A stretch of DNA of 64,000 nucleotides from Acidimicrobiales bacterium (GCA_029247365.1 JAQWLJ010000003.1:1-64000), one strand, 5' to 3'. Numbered from the stretch's first letter, positions 36,437 to 45,981 are shown. The notes: a model not told the origin generated them from the letters alone. Made by a program: numbers and translations.

Positions 36437-37219
36437 ATGGAGTTCGAAACCATCACCTACGACGTCCGCGATCGCGTGGGCTTCCTGCACTTCAACCGCC
36501 CAGAAGGCGCCAACGCAGTGAACCCTGCGTTCAGTCGCGATCTCCGGGCCGCGATGATGGAGATTGCCTACGACGACAACGTGAAGGCCGTCGCCGTGAC
36601 CGCCGCCGGCAAGATCTTCTGCGGTGGAGGTGACCTCAAGGAATTCGCCGGATGGGGTGCCGATCTGCCCCGCAACGCCCACGTCATGTTGCAGGACTTT
36701 CACGCAGCAATCCATCAGATGAATCGCACGCCCAAACCGTTTGTCGCTGGGGTCCGAGGCGCCGCTGGTGGTGCTGGCCTCAGCCTGATGAGCGCCTTCG
36801 ATCTGGTTGTGTCCTCCGAGTCGGCGAAATACACACTGGCCTACACCCGAGCGGGCGTGACCCCCGACGGCACGTCGTCGTACTTCCTCGCTCGCCATAT
36901 CGGCTTGCGCCGCACGCTCGATCTGGCCCTCACCAACCGCGTGTTATCCGCCGACGAGGCTGAGCAGTGGGGTCTGGTTAACCGGGTAGTGCCCGACGAC
37001 GACGTCGACCAGGCCGCAGTCGACCTGGCCACGCAGCTTGCGAGTGGAGCCACCTGGGCGCTCGGCCATGCGAAACGGGTTGTCTACAACGGCATGGATC
37101 ACTCGCTCGAAACTGCTGGCGAGTACGAGGCGGAGGTGATCACCGAAGCGATGTCGTCTCATGACGGGCAGGAAGGCATCGCCGCCTTCGTTGAGAAGCG
37201 GTCGCCGGAGTTCGAATGA
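36437..37219 (+). CDS. Enoyl-CoA hydratase/isomerase family protein
   Basis: From the ATG at 36437 the protein has 260 residues. The crotonase fold signatures are present: the CoA-binding oxyanion segments AGKIFCGGGDLKEF and GVRGAAGGAGLSLMSAFDLVV, and GVTPDGTSSYFLARHIG. In the catalytic Glu region the protein reads TPDGTSS, more like isomerase-type crotonases such as PaaG than classical hydratases. Its stop overlaps the MalY start (ATGA). Confidence 0.87.
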   Translation: MEFETITYDVRDRVGFLHFNRPEGANAVNPAFSRDLRAAMMEIAYDDNVKAVAVTAAGKIFCGGGDLKEFAGWGADLPRNAHVMLQDFHAAIHQMNRTPKPFVAGVRGAAGGAGLSLMSAFDLVVSSESAKYTLAYTRAGVTPDGTSSYFLARHIGLRRTLDLALTNRVLSADEAEQWGLVNRVVPDDDVDQAAVDLATQLASGATWALGHAKRVVYNGMDHSLETAGEYEAEVITEAMSSHDGQEGIAAFVEKRSPEFE

Positions 37220-38358
37220 GCCAGATTGAACGCCTCCGCTCAACCCTCGGACACAAGTGGACAAAACATGGTCCCGATGTGCTTCCCGCATTCGTCGCCG
37301 ACATGGACTTTCCCCCTGACCCCCGAATCGGGGCGGCGATCTCCGAACTCCTAGACCGAGATGATCTCGGCTACCTCTTCCACCATCTCGACCAACTCCC
37401 CGAGGTCTGGGAGGGGTGGATGAAGCGTCGTCATGGTGTTGATCTCGACATCGAGCGCATGTGGAACTTCACCGGGGCACTGCACGCCGTGGAGGCTGTG
37501 CTTCAGTTGATGACCGAGCCCGGTGACGGCATCGTCATCTTCACCCCGGTGTACCACGTCTTCCAGAAGGTCATCGAGGGCGGCGCCCGGGTAGTCGTCG
37601 GTGTGCCACTGGCCCCCGACGGCAGCTTCGACCCCGATGACCTCGCTCGGGCGTGCGATGAAGCCCGTCCGAAGGCGATTCTCATGTCGCAGCCCCACAA
37701 CCCGACCGGGCGAGTCACGACAGCGGCTGAGCTCGCAGCGATCGCCGATGTCGCCGAACGTCACGACTTGATCGTGTTCAGCGACGAGGTCTGGGCCGAC
37801 CTCACCCTCGCCCCTCATCGTCATCTGCCGACTGTCAGCGAGGCCCGACTCGCCGATCGCACGATCACGATTGGCGCAGTATCGAAGGCGTTCAACCTCG
37901 CTGGGCTCAGCTGTGCGATGGCCCACTTCGGTCATGAGCCCACCCAGGCCGCGTTCGAAGCGGCGCCCGACCATCTCATCGGGCGTCCAAGCTCACTGAG
38001 CGCGGCGGGGGTCTTCACGGCCTGGACCGAGTGCGAGGACTGGCTCGAGGCAACGTGTCGTCAGATCGCCGTCAACGCAGCCCATCTCGGTCAGCGTCTG
38101 GAGGTCGAAGCACCCCACGTCGGCTATCGCCCACCGGAGGCGGGCTATCTGACGTGGCTCGACCTCCGTCAGACCGGGCTCGGCAATCTGCCGGCCGAGC
38201 GCATCCTCGAGGATCAGAAGTTGGCGCTCAACGAAGGCGACGAGTTCGGACCCGGTGGCGCTGGGTTCGTCCGGGTCAACGTCGCGACATACCCCGACAT
38301 TCTCGACGACGTCATCGACCGCCTGGTGGCGGCCGTCAGCAAGGCAGGCAGGCCGTGA
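37216..38358 (+). CDS. MalY/PatB-type pyridoxal-phosphate C-S lyase/aminotransferase
   Basis: The 380-residue fold-type I PLP enzyme has LPAFVADMDFPPDPRI at the N-terminus, the MSQPHNPTGRV Asn motif, FSDEVWADL and the PLP Lys in GAVSKAFNLAGL, all typical of MalY/PatB proteins. These usually cleave cystathionine or other cysteine S-conjugates to a thiol, pyruvate and ammonia. It is coupled to the genes on both sides (ATGA with the hydratase; GTGA with DUF169). Confidence 0.88.
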   Translation: MSQIERLRSTLGHKWTKHGPDVLPAFVADMDFPPDPRIGAAISELLDRDDLGYLFHHLDQLPEVWEGWMKRRHGVDLDIERMWNFTGALHAVEAVLQLMTEPGDGIVIFTPVYHVFQKVIEGGARVVVGVPLAPDGSFDPDDLARACDEARPKAILMSQPHNPTGRVTTAAELAAIADVAERHDLIVFSDEVWADLTLAPHRHLPTVSEARLADRTITIGAVSKAFNLAGLSCAMAHFGHEPTQAAFEAAPDHLIGRPSSLSAAGVFTAWTECEDWLEATCRQIAVNAAHLGQRLEVEAPHVGYRPPEAGYLTWLDLRQTGLGNLPAERILEDQKLALNEGDEFGPGGAGFVRVNVATYPDILDDVIDRLVAAVSKAGRP

Positions 38359-39146
38359 GTCAATCCGTATCGATCCGCCCCTCCGACGGGTCCATCGACT
38401 GGCCGGCCGAGCTCGCTCGCCTCGACAAGCTTCTGCGAATCCGCACAACGCCGATTGGCATGAAAATGTTCGAGACGGTCGAGGCGATGGAAGCCGTCGA
38501 AAAAATCCGTCGACCGAAGGACATCCATACCGCCGACCAGGTCGTGTCGATGGCGAGTCGTTTGAACTGGACGGTCGGGATTACCGGTTCGGACCTGGTC
38601 GGGACTCAGTGCCAGGCCGTGCTTGGACTGGGGGCCCAGGACGCCGAGTGGTATTCGGGCCGCCACATGGCCGGTGTCTGGTTCGAGACCGAGTCCGATG
38701 CAGCTGAGCATCAGGCGGCAATGGACGTCGTACCGCTTGACACGTACCAGGCAATGGCGGTGTCGCCACTAGCAACCGGGCGGCTCGAACCGCCCGACAT
38801 CTGCCTGGTGTACGCCACTCCTGGCCAGATGATCATCCTGATCAACGGTCTGCAGTGGTCGGGCTACAAGAAGCTCGATTGGGGCTGTGTCGGTGAATCG
38901 GCATGTGCCGACAGTTGGGGACGGGCGCTGGCCACCGGAGAACCAAGCTTGTCGATTCCGTGTTACGCCGAACGGCGCTATGGCGGGGTCCCCGACGACG
39001 AGATGCTGATGGCGCTTCGCCCCGGCGATCTCGTCCGGGCGATCGACGGCATGGAGGCACTGAGTCGAAACGGTCTGCGCTATCCGATCCCACCGTATGG
39101 CATCCAGACCGACGCCCAGGCCGGTCTCGGCGTCAGCTACGGCTGA
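38355..39146 (+). CDS. DUF169 family protein
   Basis: From the GTG at 38355, overlapping the MalY stop, the protein has 263 residues. It contains TTPIGMKMFET, GIQWSGYKKLD-like NGLQWSGYKKLDWGCVGESAC and a LSIPCYAERRYGGVPDDE segment, the conserved pattern of DUF169. Several Cys residues (CVGESAC, SIPCYAE) could bind a metal or cluster, but no function of the family is known to me. Coupling to MalY suggests a shared sulfur or small-molecule pathway. Confidence 0.82.
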   Translation: MSQSVSIRPSDGSIDWPAELARLDKLLRIRTTPIGMKMFETVEAMEAVEKIRRPKDIHTADQVVSMASRLNWTVGITGSDLVGTQCQAVLGLGAQDAEWYSGRHMAGVWFETESDAAEHQAAMDVVPLDTYQAMAVSPLATGRLEPPDICLVYATPGQMIILINGLQWSGYKKLDWGCVGESACADSWGRALATGEPSLSIPCYAERRYGGVPDDEMLMALRPGDLVRAIDGMEALSRNGLRYPIPPYGIQTDAQAGLGVSYG

Positions 39147-39163
39147 CGCGCCACAACTCCGGG

Positions 39164-39955
39164 TCAACCGATCAGCGTGTTGCCCCAGATCTGCCAGGCA
39201 AGCAAGCTCTTGGCGACCAGACTCAACCACATGTAGACGCGCTCACCGTGCAGGTAGTCGCGCCATCGGCCGACGCCGCGGTACTGCAGCCACTGGTTGA
39301 TTGCGAAACAGTTGAAGAACACGAAGATCGTGACCAGGATCCCGTAGACGAAGCCGGGAGGGCCTTCGCCGGTCTCGGCGATACCGAACCCGATGCTGAC
39401 GGCGATTGCGATCCATGGCGCCGCGCCAGCGATACATCCGAACCAGAACGGCGACCAGTACACGGGGCGGCCCGGCGGGTTGATCACTTCCATCAGCCAC
39501 CCAAACAGGATCATTGACACATTGGCGCCCGCGATCGCGATGAGCGCGGCGATGTCGGTGATGCCGGTAACGAGGCTGATCAAGAGAATCATCAGTGTCG
39601 CCGAGAACGAGTACTCGACCCACCGAATGCGGTTCCGACCCGCCTGCAATTCGCGGCAGTAGCGGCCGAAGCCGATGGTGCCCATGAAGAAGTGGGCGAC
39701 GGCCGACATGAGCAGGAATGCCGCTGTCCAGGCTCCCAGCGGGATCGAGAACGCCTCGAACAATTCGCCGTCTCCGAGCGGCGTTCCGGGCGGTCCTTTG
39801 AGTGTGAACCCGCTGATCTGGAGTTTGAAGTCATTGCTCGAGAGCCACATGAACGCACCCGAAAACAGGTGCAGGGCGCCCATGACGAGATTGAACCGAC
39901 GCAGTCGATCAAGTGATCGGTCGTCGATGGTCGGGGAAGCGACGGTCGCAGTCAT
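39164..39955 (-). CDS. Heliorhodopsin
   Basis: The 263-residue protein is a seven-helix retinal protein of the heliorhodopsin family. The helix C segment RWVEYSFSATLMI carries the counterion-position Glu (E114), and helix G has the Schiff-base Lys (K249) in LSLVAKSLLAWQIW. The RRFNLVMGALHLFSG start and the INQWLQYRGVGRWRDYL segment are also diagnostic. Heliorhodopsins have inverted topology and a slow photocycle; their role is unsettled (light sensing, enzyme regulation or transport have been proposed). It lies 49 bases downstream of a membrane protein gene on the same strand. Confidence 0.93.
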   Translation of the reverse strand: MTATVASPTIDDRSLDRLRRFNLVMGALHLFSGAFMWLSSNDFKLQISGFTLKGPPGTPLGDGELFEAFSIPLGAWTAAFLLMSAVAHFFMGTIGFGRYCRELQAGRNRIRWVEYSFSATLMILLISLVTGITDIAALIAIAGANVSMILFGWLMEVINPPGRPVYWSPFWFGCIAGAAPWIAIAVSIGFGIAETGEGPPGFVYGILVTIFVFFNCFAINQWLQYRGVGRWRDYLHGERVYMWLSLVAKSLLAWQIWGNTLIG

Positions 39956-40004
39956 AGCAGAAGGAAAACCTACCGCTGGCCGCTGCCCGATGTGGTGGTC
40001 GGCC

Positions 40005-40622
40005 TCAGCGCAACTGCCTGATGTCGTCGATGAGTTCGATGACCCCCCAGGCGGTCATCCCAGCCACGACCGCCCAGCCGATGGGGCCGCGTTGCCAACG
40101 CTGGGGGCGGCCGGGCAGGTCGGCTGTGAAACGCCATCCGGATTCCATGGTCGCAGCGACTGCCGCACCCCACGCGGCGAGAATGACAACAAAGAGACTG
40201 ACGGTGAGCCAGAGCGGCTCGAGGAACACGAAGTCAATGCCGGTCAGGTGCACGATCGTTCCACCCGCCGCTGCACCCATGGCAACCGCAGCTGCGCTCA
40301 TGATCGCCCAGCGAGGCCCGGCCCAACCGAGCCGCAGGATCCCAAAGAGGAAGCCGCCGTGCGCTCCCAGTACTGCGGTGATCATCAGCAGAGCGACCGT
40401 TTCGCCACTGAACCGGCCGATCTCGAAGCCATCGTCGGAGGTGAGGCCCCGCAGCCGGTCGTCCGATGTCAGGAACACGACCCGCATGGCAACCCGGCCC
40501 CCGACACCGCCGATCAGCACACCCCACACCGCTCCAGCGCCGGCGCCTGCTCCACCAGAGATCAGCGCACGCCACGCGACCAGCCGAAGACCGGTCCGCG
40601 CCTGGAGGACCTCGTTGAACAT
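40005..40622 (-). CDS. Membrane protein upstream of heliorhodopsin, unknown function
   Basis: I use the ATG at 40622 (MFNEVLQARTGLRL), giving 205 residues; the open frame extends further, into the divergent flavoprotein gene, but is not protein-like. About five membrane spans are predicted. The loop VFLTSDDRLRGLTSDDGFEIGRFSGE is a distinctive conserved-looking cytoplasmic or periplasmic segment. I do not recognise a named family. It is on the same strand as heliorhodopsin, just upstream, and may be cotranscribed. Confidence 0.78.
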   Translation of the reverse strand: MFNEVLQARTGLRLVAWRALISGGAGAGAGAVWGVLIGGVGGRVAMRVVFLTSDDRLRGLTSDDGFEIGRFSGETVALLMITAVLGAHGGFLFGILRLGWAGPRWAIMSAAAVAMGAAAGGTIVHLTGIDFVFLEPLWLTVSLFVVILAAWGAAVAATMESGWRFTADLPGRPQRWQRGPIGWAVVAGMTAWGVIELIDDIRQLR

Positions 40623-40658
40623 GGCTCTGTGGAACCACACACGTGAAATGATCGATAG

Positions 40659-41423
40659 GTGCCCGATTCTCCTGTCCGTCTTCGCCGCGAGCCTCCACCC
40701 CTGCGCTCGTTGAGCGTTGTCGGCACCGAAGCGCGATCGCCGCGGATGATGCGGGTCGTGCTCGGTGGGCCCGAACTCGCCGGGCTCACGATCGCCGAGC
40801 CGGCGGCGAGCGTCCGACTGCTGGTGGCCTGGCCGAGCGAGCCCTTCGAGATGCCGACGTGGAATGGCAACGAGTTCCTGCTTACCGACGGACGACGGCC
40901 GGCACTGCGAACGTTCACGCCGGCCGTGCTGGCCGACGACGAACTGACGCTCGACATCGTTCGCCACCGTGGCGGTGCCGTCTCCGATTGGGTCGAGACC
41001 GCCGTCCCTGGCGAGCCGTGTGCTGTCTCGGGGCCGGGGCGAGGTGAGGTACTCGACCCGGAAGCCGATCGTTACGTCCTGCTCGGCGACGAGACCGCCA
41101 TACCAGCGATCGAGCAGCTGCTCGGGGTCATCGCCGATGACACTGAGGTAGAGGTTCACGTCGAAATCGTCGACAACCACGCCCACCTCGACCTACCGAC
41201 ACATCCCAGTGCCACGGTGACCTGGCATGTCGCCGCCGCCGGCAATCCACCCGGCAGCACGCTGCGTCGCGCAGTCGAAGAGATCGCCATCGACGAGGCG
41301 ACCAGGGTGTGGGCTGCCGGTGAGGCGGCTGCCGTGCAGTCGATTCGCAAGCACCTGTTCGATGAACGCGGCACACCCCGCAGCCACACGACGATTCGTG
41401 GCTACTGGAAGGTGGCCCGTTGA
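40659..41423 (+). CDS. Siderophore-interacting protein (FAD-dependent ferric reductase)
   Basis: The 254-residue protein has the flavin-binding segment RPALRTFTPAVL (RxYT-like), the VRHRGGAVSDWVE helix region typical of the SIP family, LGDETAIPAI and a GYWKVAR C-terminus close to the family consensus GYWRxGR. SIPs reduce ferric siderophores in the cytoplasm. The start is a GTG only 37 bases from the divergent membrane protein start, leaving little promoter space. No siderophore transporter is adjacent. Confidence 0.88.
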   Translation: MPDSPVRLRREPPPLRSLSVVGTEARSPRMMRVVLGGPELAGLTIAEPAASVRLLVAWPSEPFEMPTWNGNEFLLTDGRRPALRTFTPAVLADDELTLDIVRHRGGAVSDWVETAVPGEPCAVSGPGRGEVLDPEADRYVLLGDETAIPAIEQLLGVIADDTEVEVHVEIVDNHAHLDLPTHPSATVTWHVAAAGNPPGSTLRRAVEEIAIDEATRVWAAGEAAAVQSIRKHLFDERGTPRSHTTIRGYWKVAR

Positions 41424-41597
41424 TGATCCACCGCGACGCCAGCGGTCGATCGACACGGAGCCGATCCCAGGCAATACCAAGCACTTCACGATCACGATCC
41501 CGGCAGTGACCCGCCCTTCCATTGGCATACGGTGATGAGACGCTCGAGGCCCGACAAGCAGGTGTGCTTCTGCACCCGAACGATCTAGCGTTTGGGT

Positions 41598-43058
41598 GTG
41601 GCCGAGGTCGAAACACACTGGGATGTCGTAGTCATTGGGGCGGGGATCAGCGGCATCAGCGCCGCTTGGCACCTCCAGACCATGTGCCCCGACCGCGAGT
41701 TCACGATCCTCGAAGGTCGAGCGAACCTCGGCGGGACATGGGATCTCTTCCGTTATCCCGGCATCCGGTCCGACAGTGACATGCACACCCTCGGCTTCGC
41801 TTTCAAGCCCTGGGCCGCCGATAAAGCGATCGCTGACGGGCCCGCGATCATGGAGTATCTGAACGAGGCGGTCGACGAGTTTGATATCCGTCGTCGCATT
41901 CAGTTCGATCACCACGTTCATGCCGCAAGTTGGTCGAGCGAGAGCAAGCAGTGGACGCTGTCGATCACCGCCGAGGGCGTCGACAAGACGATCACCGCCG
42001 GGTTCGTGCTCATGTGCACCGGCTACTACAGCTACAAAGGCGGTTACCGGCCTGATTTCCCAGGCGAGGACACCTTCACCGGCCCGATCCTTCACCCCCA
42101 GGAATGGCCCGACGACCTCGACTACGTCGGTAAGCGGATCGTCGTCATCGGGTCGGGGGCCACGGCCGTCACCCTGGTCCCGGCGATGGCCGATTCCGGC
42201 GCCGGTCATGTCATGATGTTGCAGCGATCGCCGACCTGGATGGTCGCCGCCCCTGCGAAGGACCCGATTGCGAACGTCCTTCGCAAGGTCCTTCCGGCCG
42301 ACCGCGCCTACCGACTGACGCGAGCCAAGAACGTCAACCTGACCGACAAGGTCTACAAGCGCAGTCGAACCCATCCCGAGAAGGTGGCCAAGGCGCTGCG
42401 GAAGCGGCTGAGAAAGCACTTCACCGAAGACCAGATCGACGAGTTCTTCACGCCCCAGTACGACCCCTGGGACCAGCGGCTCTGCCTCGTGCCCGATGCC
42501 GACCTCTTCAACACAATGAAGACTGGAAAGGCCGAGATTGTCAACGGGACCATCGACTCGTTCACGGAGTCTGGGATCCAACTCAGCTCGGGCGAGCACC
42601 TCGACGCCGACATCATCGTGACCGCCACCGGCCTCAACCTGGTGACGATCGGCGAGATGGACTTCGACGTCGACGGCGAGATCGTCGACTTCTCCCAGCG
42701 CTGGTCGTACAAGGGATTCAGCTACAGCGATATGCCGAACCTGCTTTCGACCTTTGGCTATATCAATGCCTCGTGGACGCTGCGAGCCGATCTGGTATCG
42801 GCGTACGCGTGCCGGATCCTCAACCACATGGCCGAGTCGGGCACGACCACCGCCACCCCGGTACTGCGCCCGAGCGATGCCGATATGCCCCGCCGTCCCT
42901 GGGTTGACGATTTCAGTGCCGGCTACATGGCGCGCATGATGCCCCTGCTTCCCAAGCAGGGCGACCGCGAACCCTGGATCAACACTCAGGACTACAAGGC
43001 CGACCGCGAACTCATCGGCGAAGCTCCCGTCGATGACGGAGTCATGAACTTCGCCTGA
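41598..43058 (+). CDS. Flavin-containing monooxygenase (Baeyer-Villiger type)
   Basis: From the GTG at 41598 the protein has 486 residues; a TTG two codons earlier is the alternative. It has two Rossmann motifs (VVVIGAGISGISAAWHL and VVIGSGATAVTLVPAM) and the F/YxGxxxHxxxWP fingerprint in FTGPILHPQEWP. These enzymes insert oxygen into ketones or oxidise heteroatoms using FAD and NADPH. The nearby P450, SDR and hydrolase genes fit a general capacity for hydrophobic compound degradation. Confidence 0.92.
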   Translation: MAEVETHWDVVVIGAGISGISAAWHLQTMCPDREFTILEGRANLGGTWDLFRYPGIRSDSDMHTLGFAFKPWAADKAIADGPAIMEYLNEAVDEFDIRRRIQFDHHVHAASWSSESKQWTLSITAEGVDKTITAGFVLMCTGYYSYKGGYRPDFPGEDTFTGPILHPQEWPDDLDYVGKRIVVIGSGATAVTLVPAMADSGAGHVMMLQRSPTWMVAAPAKDPIANVLRKVLPADRAYRLTRAKNVNLTDKVYKRSRTHPEKVAKALRKRLRKHFTEDQIDEFFTPQYDPWDQRLCLVPDADLFNTMKTGKAEIVNGTIDSFTESGIQLSSGEHLDADIIVTATGLNLVTIGEMDFDVDGEIVDFSQRWSYKGFSYSDMPNLLSTFGYINASWTLRADLVSAYACRILNHMAESGTTTATPVLRPSDADMPRRPWVDDFSAGYMARMMPLLPKQGDREPWINTQDYKADRELIGEAPVDDGVMNFA

Positions 43059-43097
43059 CGAAGAGACCGGTCGCGCCTGACACGCGCGCTCTCGTTC

Positions 43098-43823
43098 TCA
43101 ACCGAGGAAGCGCTCGAGTCGACTCGTGGTCTCAGCCCAGCCAACCGAAGCGGCTTGCTCGTGATACGTGGGGCTGACCGGCCAGGTGTAGCCGTGATCA
43201 GCGCCCTCGAAGATCCGCAGTGCGATGTTGTCGTGCCCCTCGGCCGCGTCGAAGTACCGCTGATGCATCTCGATCGACTGGACCTTGTCGGCGCTACCGA
43301 TACCGATCCACAGCTCACCGATGGCCTCGACACTGAGGTGCGGAGACGAGTCGGTGTCGTCGGCAAGAAACGACGGATGCCACATGGCGCCTACGACGAA
43401 CTGATCAGGCAGCTCCTGCATCGCCTTGTGCACGTAGCGAGCGCCGAGGCAGAAGCCGATGACGCCGGCGATGCCGTCGGTCCAGCCGACGGCAGCCAGC
43501 GCCGCGTCGCGGTCACGTTGTACCTGAACGTCGTCGAGCGACCCCAGCATCTCGCCGATGTGAGCCCGTCGGCTCGGATCCTCAGCGATGTCGGCCGGTT
43601 CGTAGCCGATAAGGCGACCATGCCGATGCCAGAGGTCGGGCATGGCGACGTCGTAGCCCGCGTCGGCGAGCCGGTTGGCGAACTCATGCAGCGACGGACG
43701 GATCCCTGGCGCATCCATGAAGATCATTACCCGCTTGCCACTTCCACCTTCGGGCTGTTTGCGAACAACGTCCATGGGCCCGTCTGCGGTATCGGTGTCG
43801 ATGATCTCTTCGATGATGGCCAT
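43098..43823 (-). CDS. Dienelactone hydrolase family protein
   Basis: The 241-residue alpha/beta hydrolase has the nucleophile elbow GFCLGAR with a Cys nucleophile, the Asp in IGSADKVQSIE and the His in GADHGYTWP. It is a second, separate member of the family found in this window; the two share little sequence. It is divergent from the MBL-fold gene with 35 bases between starts. Substrate unknown. Confidence 0.88.
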   Translation of the reverse strand: MAIIEEIIDTDTADGPMDVVRKQPEGGSGKRVMIFMDAPGIRPSLHEFANRLADAGYDVAMPDLWHRHGRLIGYEPADIAEDPSRRAHIGEMLGSLDDVQVQRDRDAALAAVGWTDGIAGVIGFCLGARYVHKAMQELPDQFVVGAMWHPSFLADDTDSSPHLSVEAIGELWIGIGSADKVQSIEMHQRYFDAAEGHDNIALRIFEGADHGYTWPVSPTYHEQAASVGWAETTSRLERFLG

Positions 43824-43858
43824 GCTCGGACCGTAATGGATGTGCCAGGATCCGACCC

Positions 43859-44776
43859 ATGACGACCACGCTCGACTGGTACGGCTGCGCCACCTTCGCC
43901 ATGAAGACGGCGGGTATGACGATCATGCTCGACGCCTACATCGACCGAGTGCCGAGCGCCGCTGGACCCCGCCACGCAGACGGCCGGATGTACACCGCCG
44001 ACGACGTCGACAAGTGCGACTGGATCGTGGTCGGCCACTCCCACTTCGATCATCTGTGGGGCACCGAGCGAATCATGGCCAACACCGACGCCACCCTCAT
44101 CGCCAGCTACGAGTCAATTCGGGTCATGGAGGAGGCGGGGGTCCCCGCCGACCGGATGATCTGCGTTGCCGGTGGCGAGACGGTCGATCTTGGCAACGAC
44201 GTGACCGTCAGCGTCTACCCGAGCCAGCATTCCTGCGTCTGGACCCAAGCGCAGATGGAGCAGTCCGACGTCGTGTGCATCGGCGACCTCGGAACCACCT
44301 GGCAAGAACAACAGGAGAAGATCTCCGAGCTGTACGAGTGGTTTCAGACCCTCGGCGAGGAAACCATCGCCCACATGCTTGCGAGTGCTCCCGGCCACAG
44401 CACTCGTGGCGACGGTGGGGTGCTCGTGTTCGTGTTCAACACTCCCGACGGATCAGTTCTCTTCCAAGATACGTCGGGTCACTGGTCGGGCATCCTGCGT
44501 GACCTCCAGCCCGACGTGGCGCTGATCGGTGCAGCTGGGCGCGGCAACATCGATGGTGAACCGACGCAGGGGTCACTTGCCGACTTCGTGGGGCGACAGG
44601 TCAGCCTGCTCGGCCCAAGGAAGGTTGTCCTCACCCACCACGATCGGTGGATGCCCGGATTTTCGATCGCGACCGACATCGAGCCGATCCGCCGGGAGCT
44701 CGCCCGCGTCTCACCCGCCACCGAGCTGCTCGAGCTGGGCTACCTCGACGCCACCACCATTTTGGGGGACAGTTGA
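43859..44776 (+). CDS. MBL-fold metallo-hydrolase
   Basis: The 305-residue protein has the metal motif HSHFDHLWG, a later GH (APGHST) and a HH pair in VLTHHDRW, arranged as in UlaG-like MBL hydrolases. The C-terminal part resembles proteins that act on phosphodiester or lactone substrates. The stop overlaps the ATG of the MFS gene (TGATG). Function is inferred only at family level. Confidence 0.88.
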   Translation: MTTTLDWYGCATFAMKTAGMTIMLDAYIDRVPSAAGPRHADGRMYTADDVDKCDWIVVGHSHFDHLWGTERIMANTDATLIASYESIRVMEEAGVPADRMICVAGGETVDLGNDVTVSVYPSQHSCVWTQAQMEQSDVVCIGDLGTTWQEQQEKISELYEWFQTLGEETIAHMLASAPGHSTRGDGGVLVFVFNTPDGSVLFQDTSGHWSGILRDLQPDVALIGAAGRGNIDGEPTQGSLADFVGRQVSLLGPRKVVLTHHDRWMPGFSIATDIEPIRRELARVSPATELLELGYLDATTILGDS

Positions 44777-45945
44777 TGACCACCGACCAGCTCGACTCGG
44801 CGCGGTCGTGGGTGGTTGTTGCCGCCGCCTTTCTTGCGATGTTCACCGTCTTCGGCGTGGCGTACAGCTTCGGCGAATTCTTCGGCCCGATGGCCGACGA
44901 GTTCGGAACCGATCGGTCCGAGACCGCCTTCTTTTTCTCCATCACAACCTTTGCGTACTTCCTGATCGGAATGGGTACCGGCCGGATCGCCGACCGGGTG
45001 GGGCCTCGGCCGGTTGTGCTGGTGGGTGCCGTTGCGATGTTTGTAGGCCTCATGCTCACCGCCGAGGTCGGGTCGCTCGAGCTGGGCTACGCCACCTATG
45101 GCCTGGGGGTCGGCATCGGCGTGGCGTGTTGCTACGTCCCCACGGTTGCGGCCGTCGGTGGTTGGTTCGAGCGGCGCCGCACGCTTGCGATCGGGCTGGC
45201 CGTGGCCGGCATCGGCTTCGGGACGCTCGCCGTCGTGCCCCTCATCGAAATGGTGATCGACGAGCACGGCTGGCGCGACGCCTACCGGTTCCTGGCCGTC
45301 GCCGCCGGCGTCCTGTTGCTCATTGCTGCAGTCGGCGCCCACCAGCCGCCCGGCAGCGCAGAGCAGCCTGTGCCGATCCGTGAGGCATTGCGCGGCCGCT
45401 CCGACTTCTGGCTGCTCTACGCGTCGACCGTCTTCTTGTCGGCCGCACTGTTCACCCCATTTGTGTTCATGGCCGACTACATCGATACCACCGGCGGCTC
45501 AGGCTCTGCGGCCGTCCTGCTCGGCCTGATTGGCATGGCGTCGGTCGTCGGCCGTCTCGGGTTTGGTGCTGTCGCCGGACGATTCGGTCTCCTGCGCCTC
45601 TACCGCGGCGGGATCACGGTCCTGGCGCTGAGCTTTCTGTTGTGGATCGTTGCCGATACGAACTATCCACTCCTCATTACCTTCGCACTCACACTCGGAG
45701 TCGCCTACGGCGGCTTCATCTCGCTGTCACCGGCGATCATCGCCGACCGGTTCGGCACAGTCGGGATGGGGGGCGTGCTTGGTGCCCTCTACACGGCGGC
45801 TGGGGTTGGGGGGCTCCTCGGACCCCCGACGATCGGCGCCATCATCGACCGGTCGAACCACACGACGGCACAGTGGACCGCACTTGTGTCCGGGCTGGTC
45901 TCGGTCGCTTTCCTGATGTTGATCCGAACACCGCGATCAGCCTGA
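44776..45945 (+). CDS. MFS transporter
   Basis: From the ATG at 44776, overlapping the MBL stop, the protein has 389 residues and twelve predicted spans, with the loop 2-3 motif GRIADRVGPRPVVL (GxxxDxxGxxR-like). The pattern of helix 4-5 and the WFERRRTLAIGLAVAG segment resemble the monocarboxylate/oxalate-formate branch of the MFS. Coupling to the MBL hydrolase suggests import of a substrate for that enzyme (inference). Confidence 0.9.
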   Translation: MTTDQLDSARSWVVVAAAFLAMFTVFGVAYSFGEFFGPMADEFGTDRSETAFFFSITTFAYFLIGMGTGRIADRVGPRPVVLVGAVAMFVGLMLTAEVGSLELGYATYGLGVGIGVACCYVPTVAAVGGWFERRRTLAIGLAVAGIGFGTLAVVPLIEMVIDEHGWRDAYRFLAVAAGVLLLIAAVGAHQPPGSAEQPVPIREALRGRSDFWLLYASTVFLSAALFTPFVFMADYIDTTGGSGSAAVLLGLIGMASVVGRLGFGAVAGRFGLLRLYRGGITVLALSFLLWIVADTNYPLLITFALTLGVAYGGFISLSPAIIADRFGTVGMGGVLGALYTAAGVGGLLGPPTIGAIIDRSNHTTAQWTALVSGLVSVAFLMLIRTPRSA

Positions 45946-45981
45946 CTCTCGAGGTCTCGGGTCGGTTCACCTCTCCCGCTA

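Noticed and set aside
36138-36456. Minus-strand frames between the dehydrogenase and hydratase genes
   Set aside because: No ribosome-binding site, Arg/Cys-rich composition and no homology that I can recognise; they look like chance frames in GC-rich DNA.
41193-42827. Long open frame (544 codons) antisense to the flavin monooxygenase and the flavoprotein genes
   Set aside because: It runs through two well-supported genes on the other strand and has no recognisable domain.
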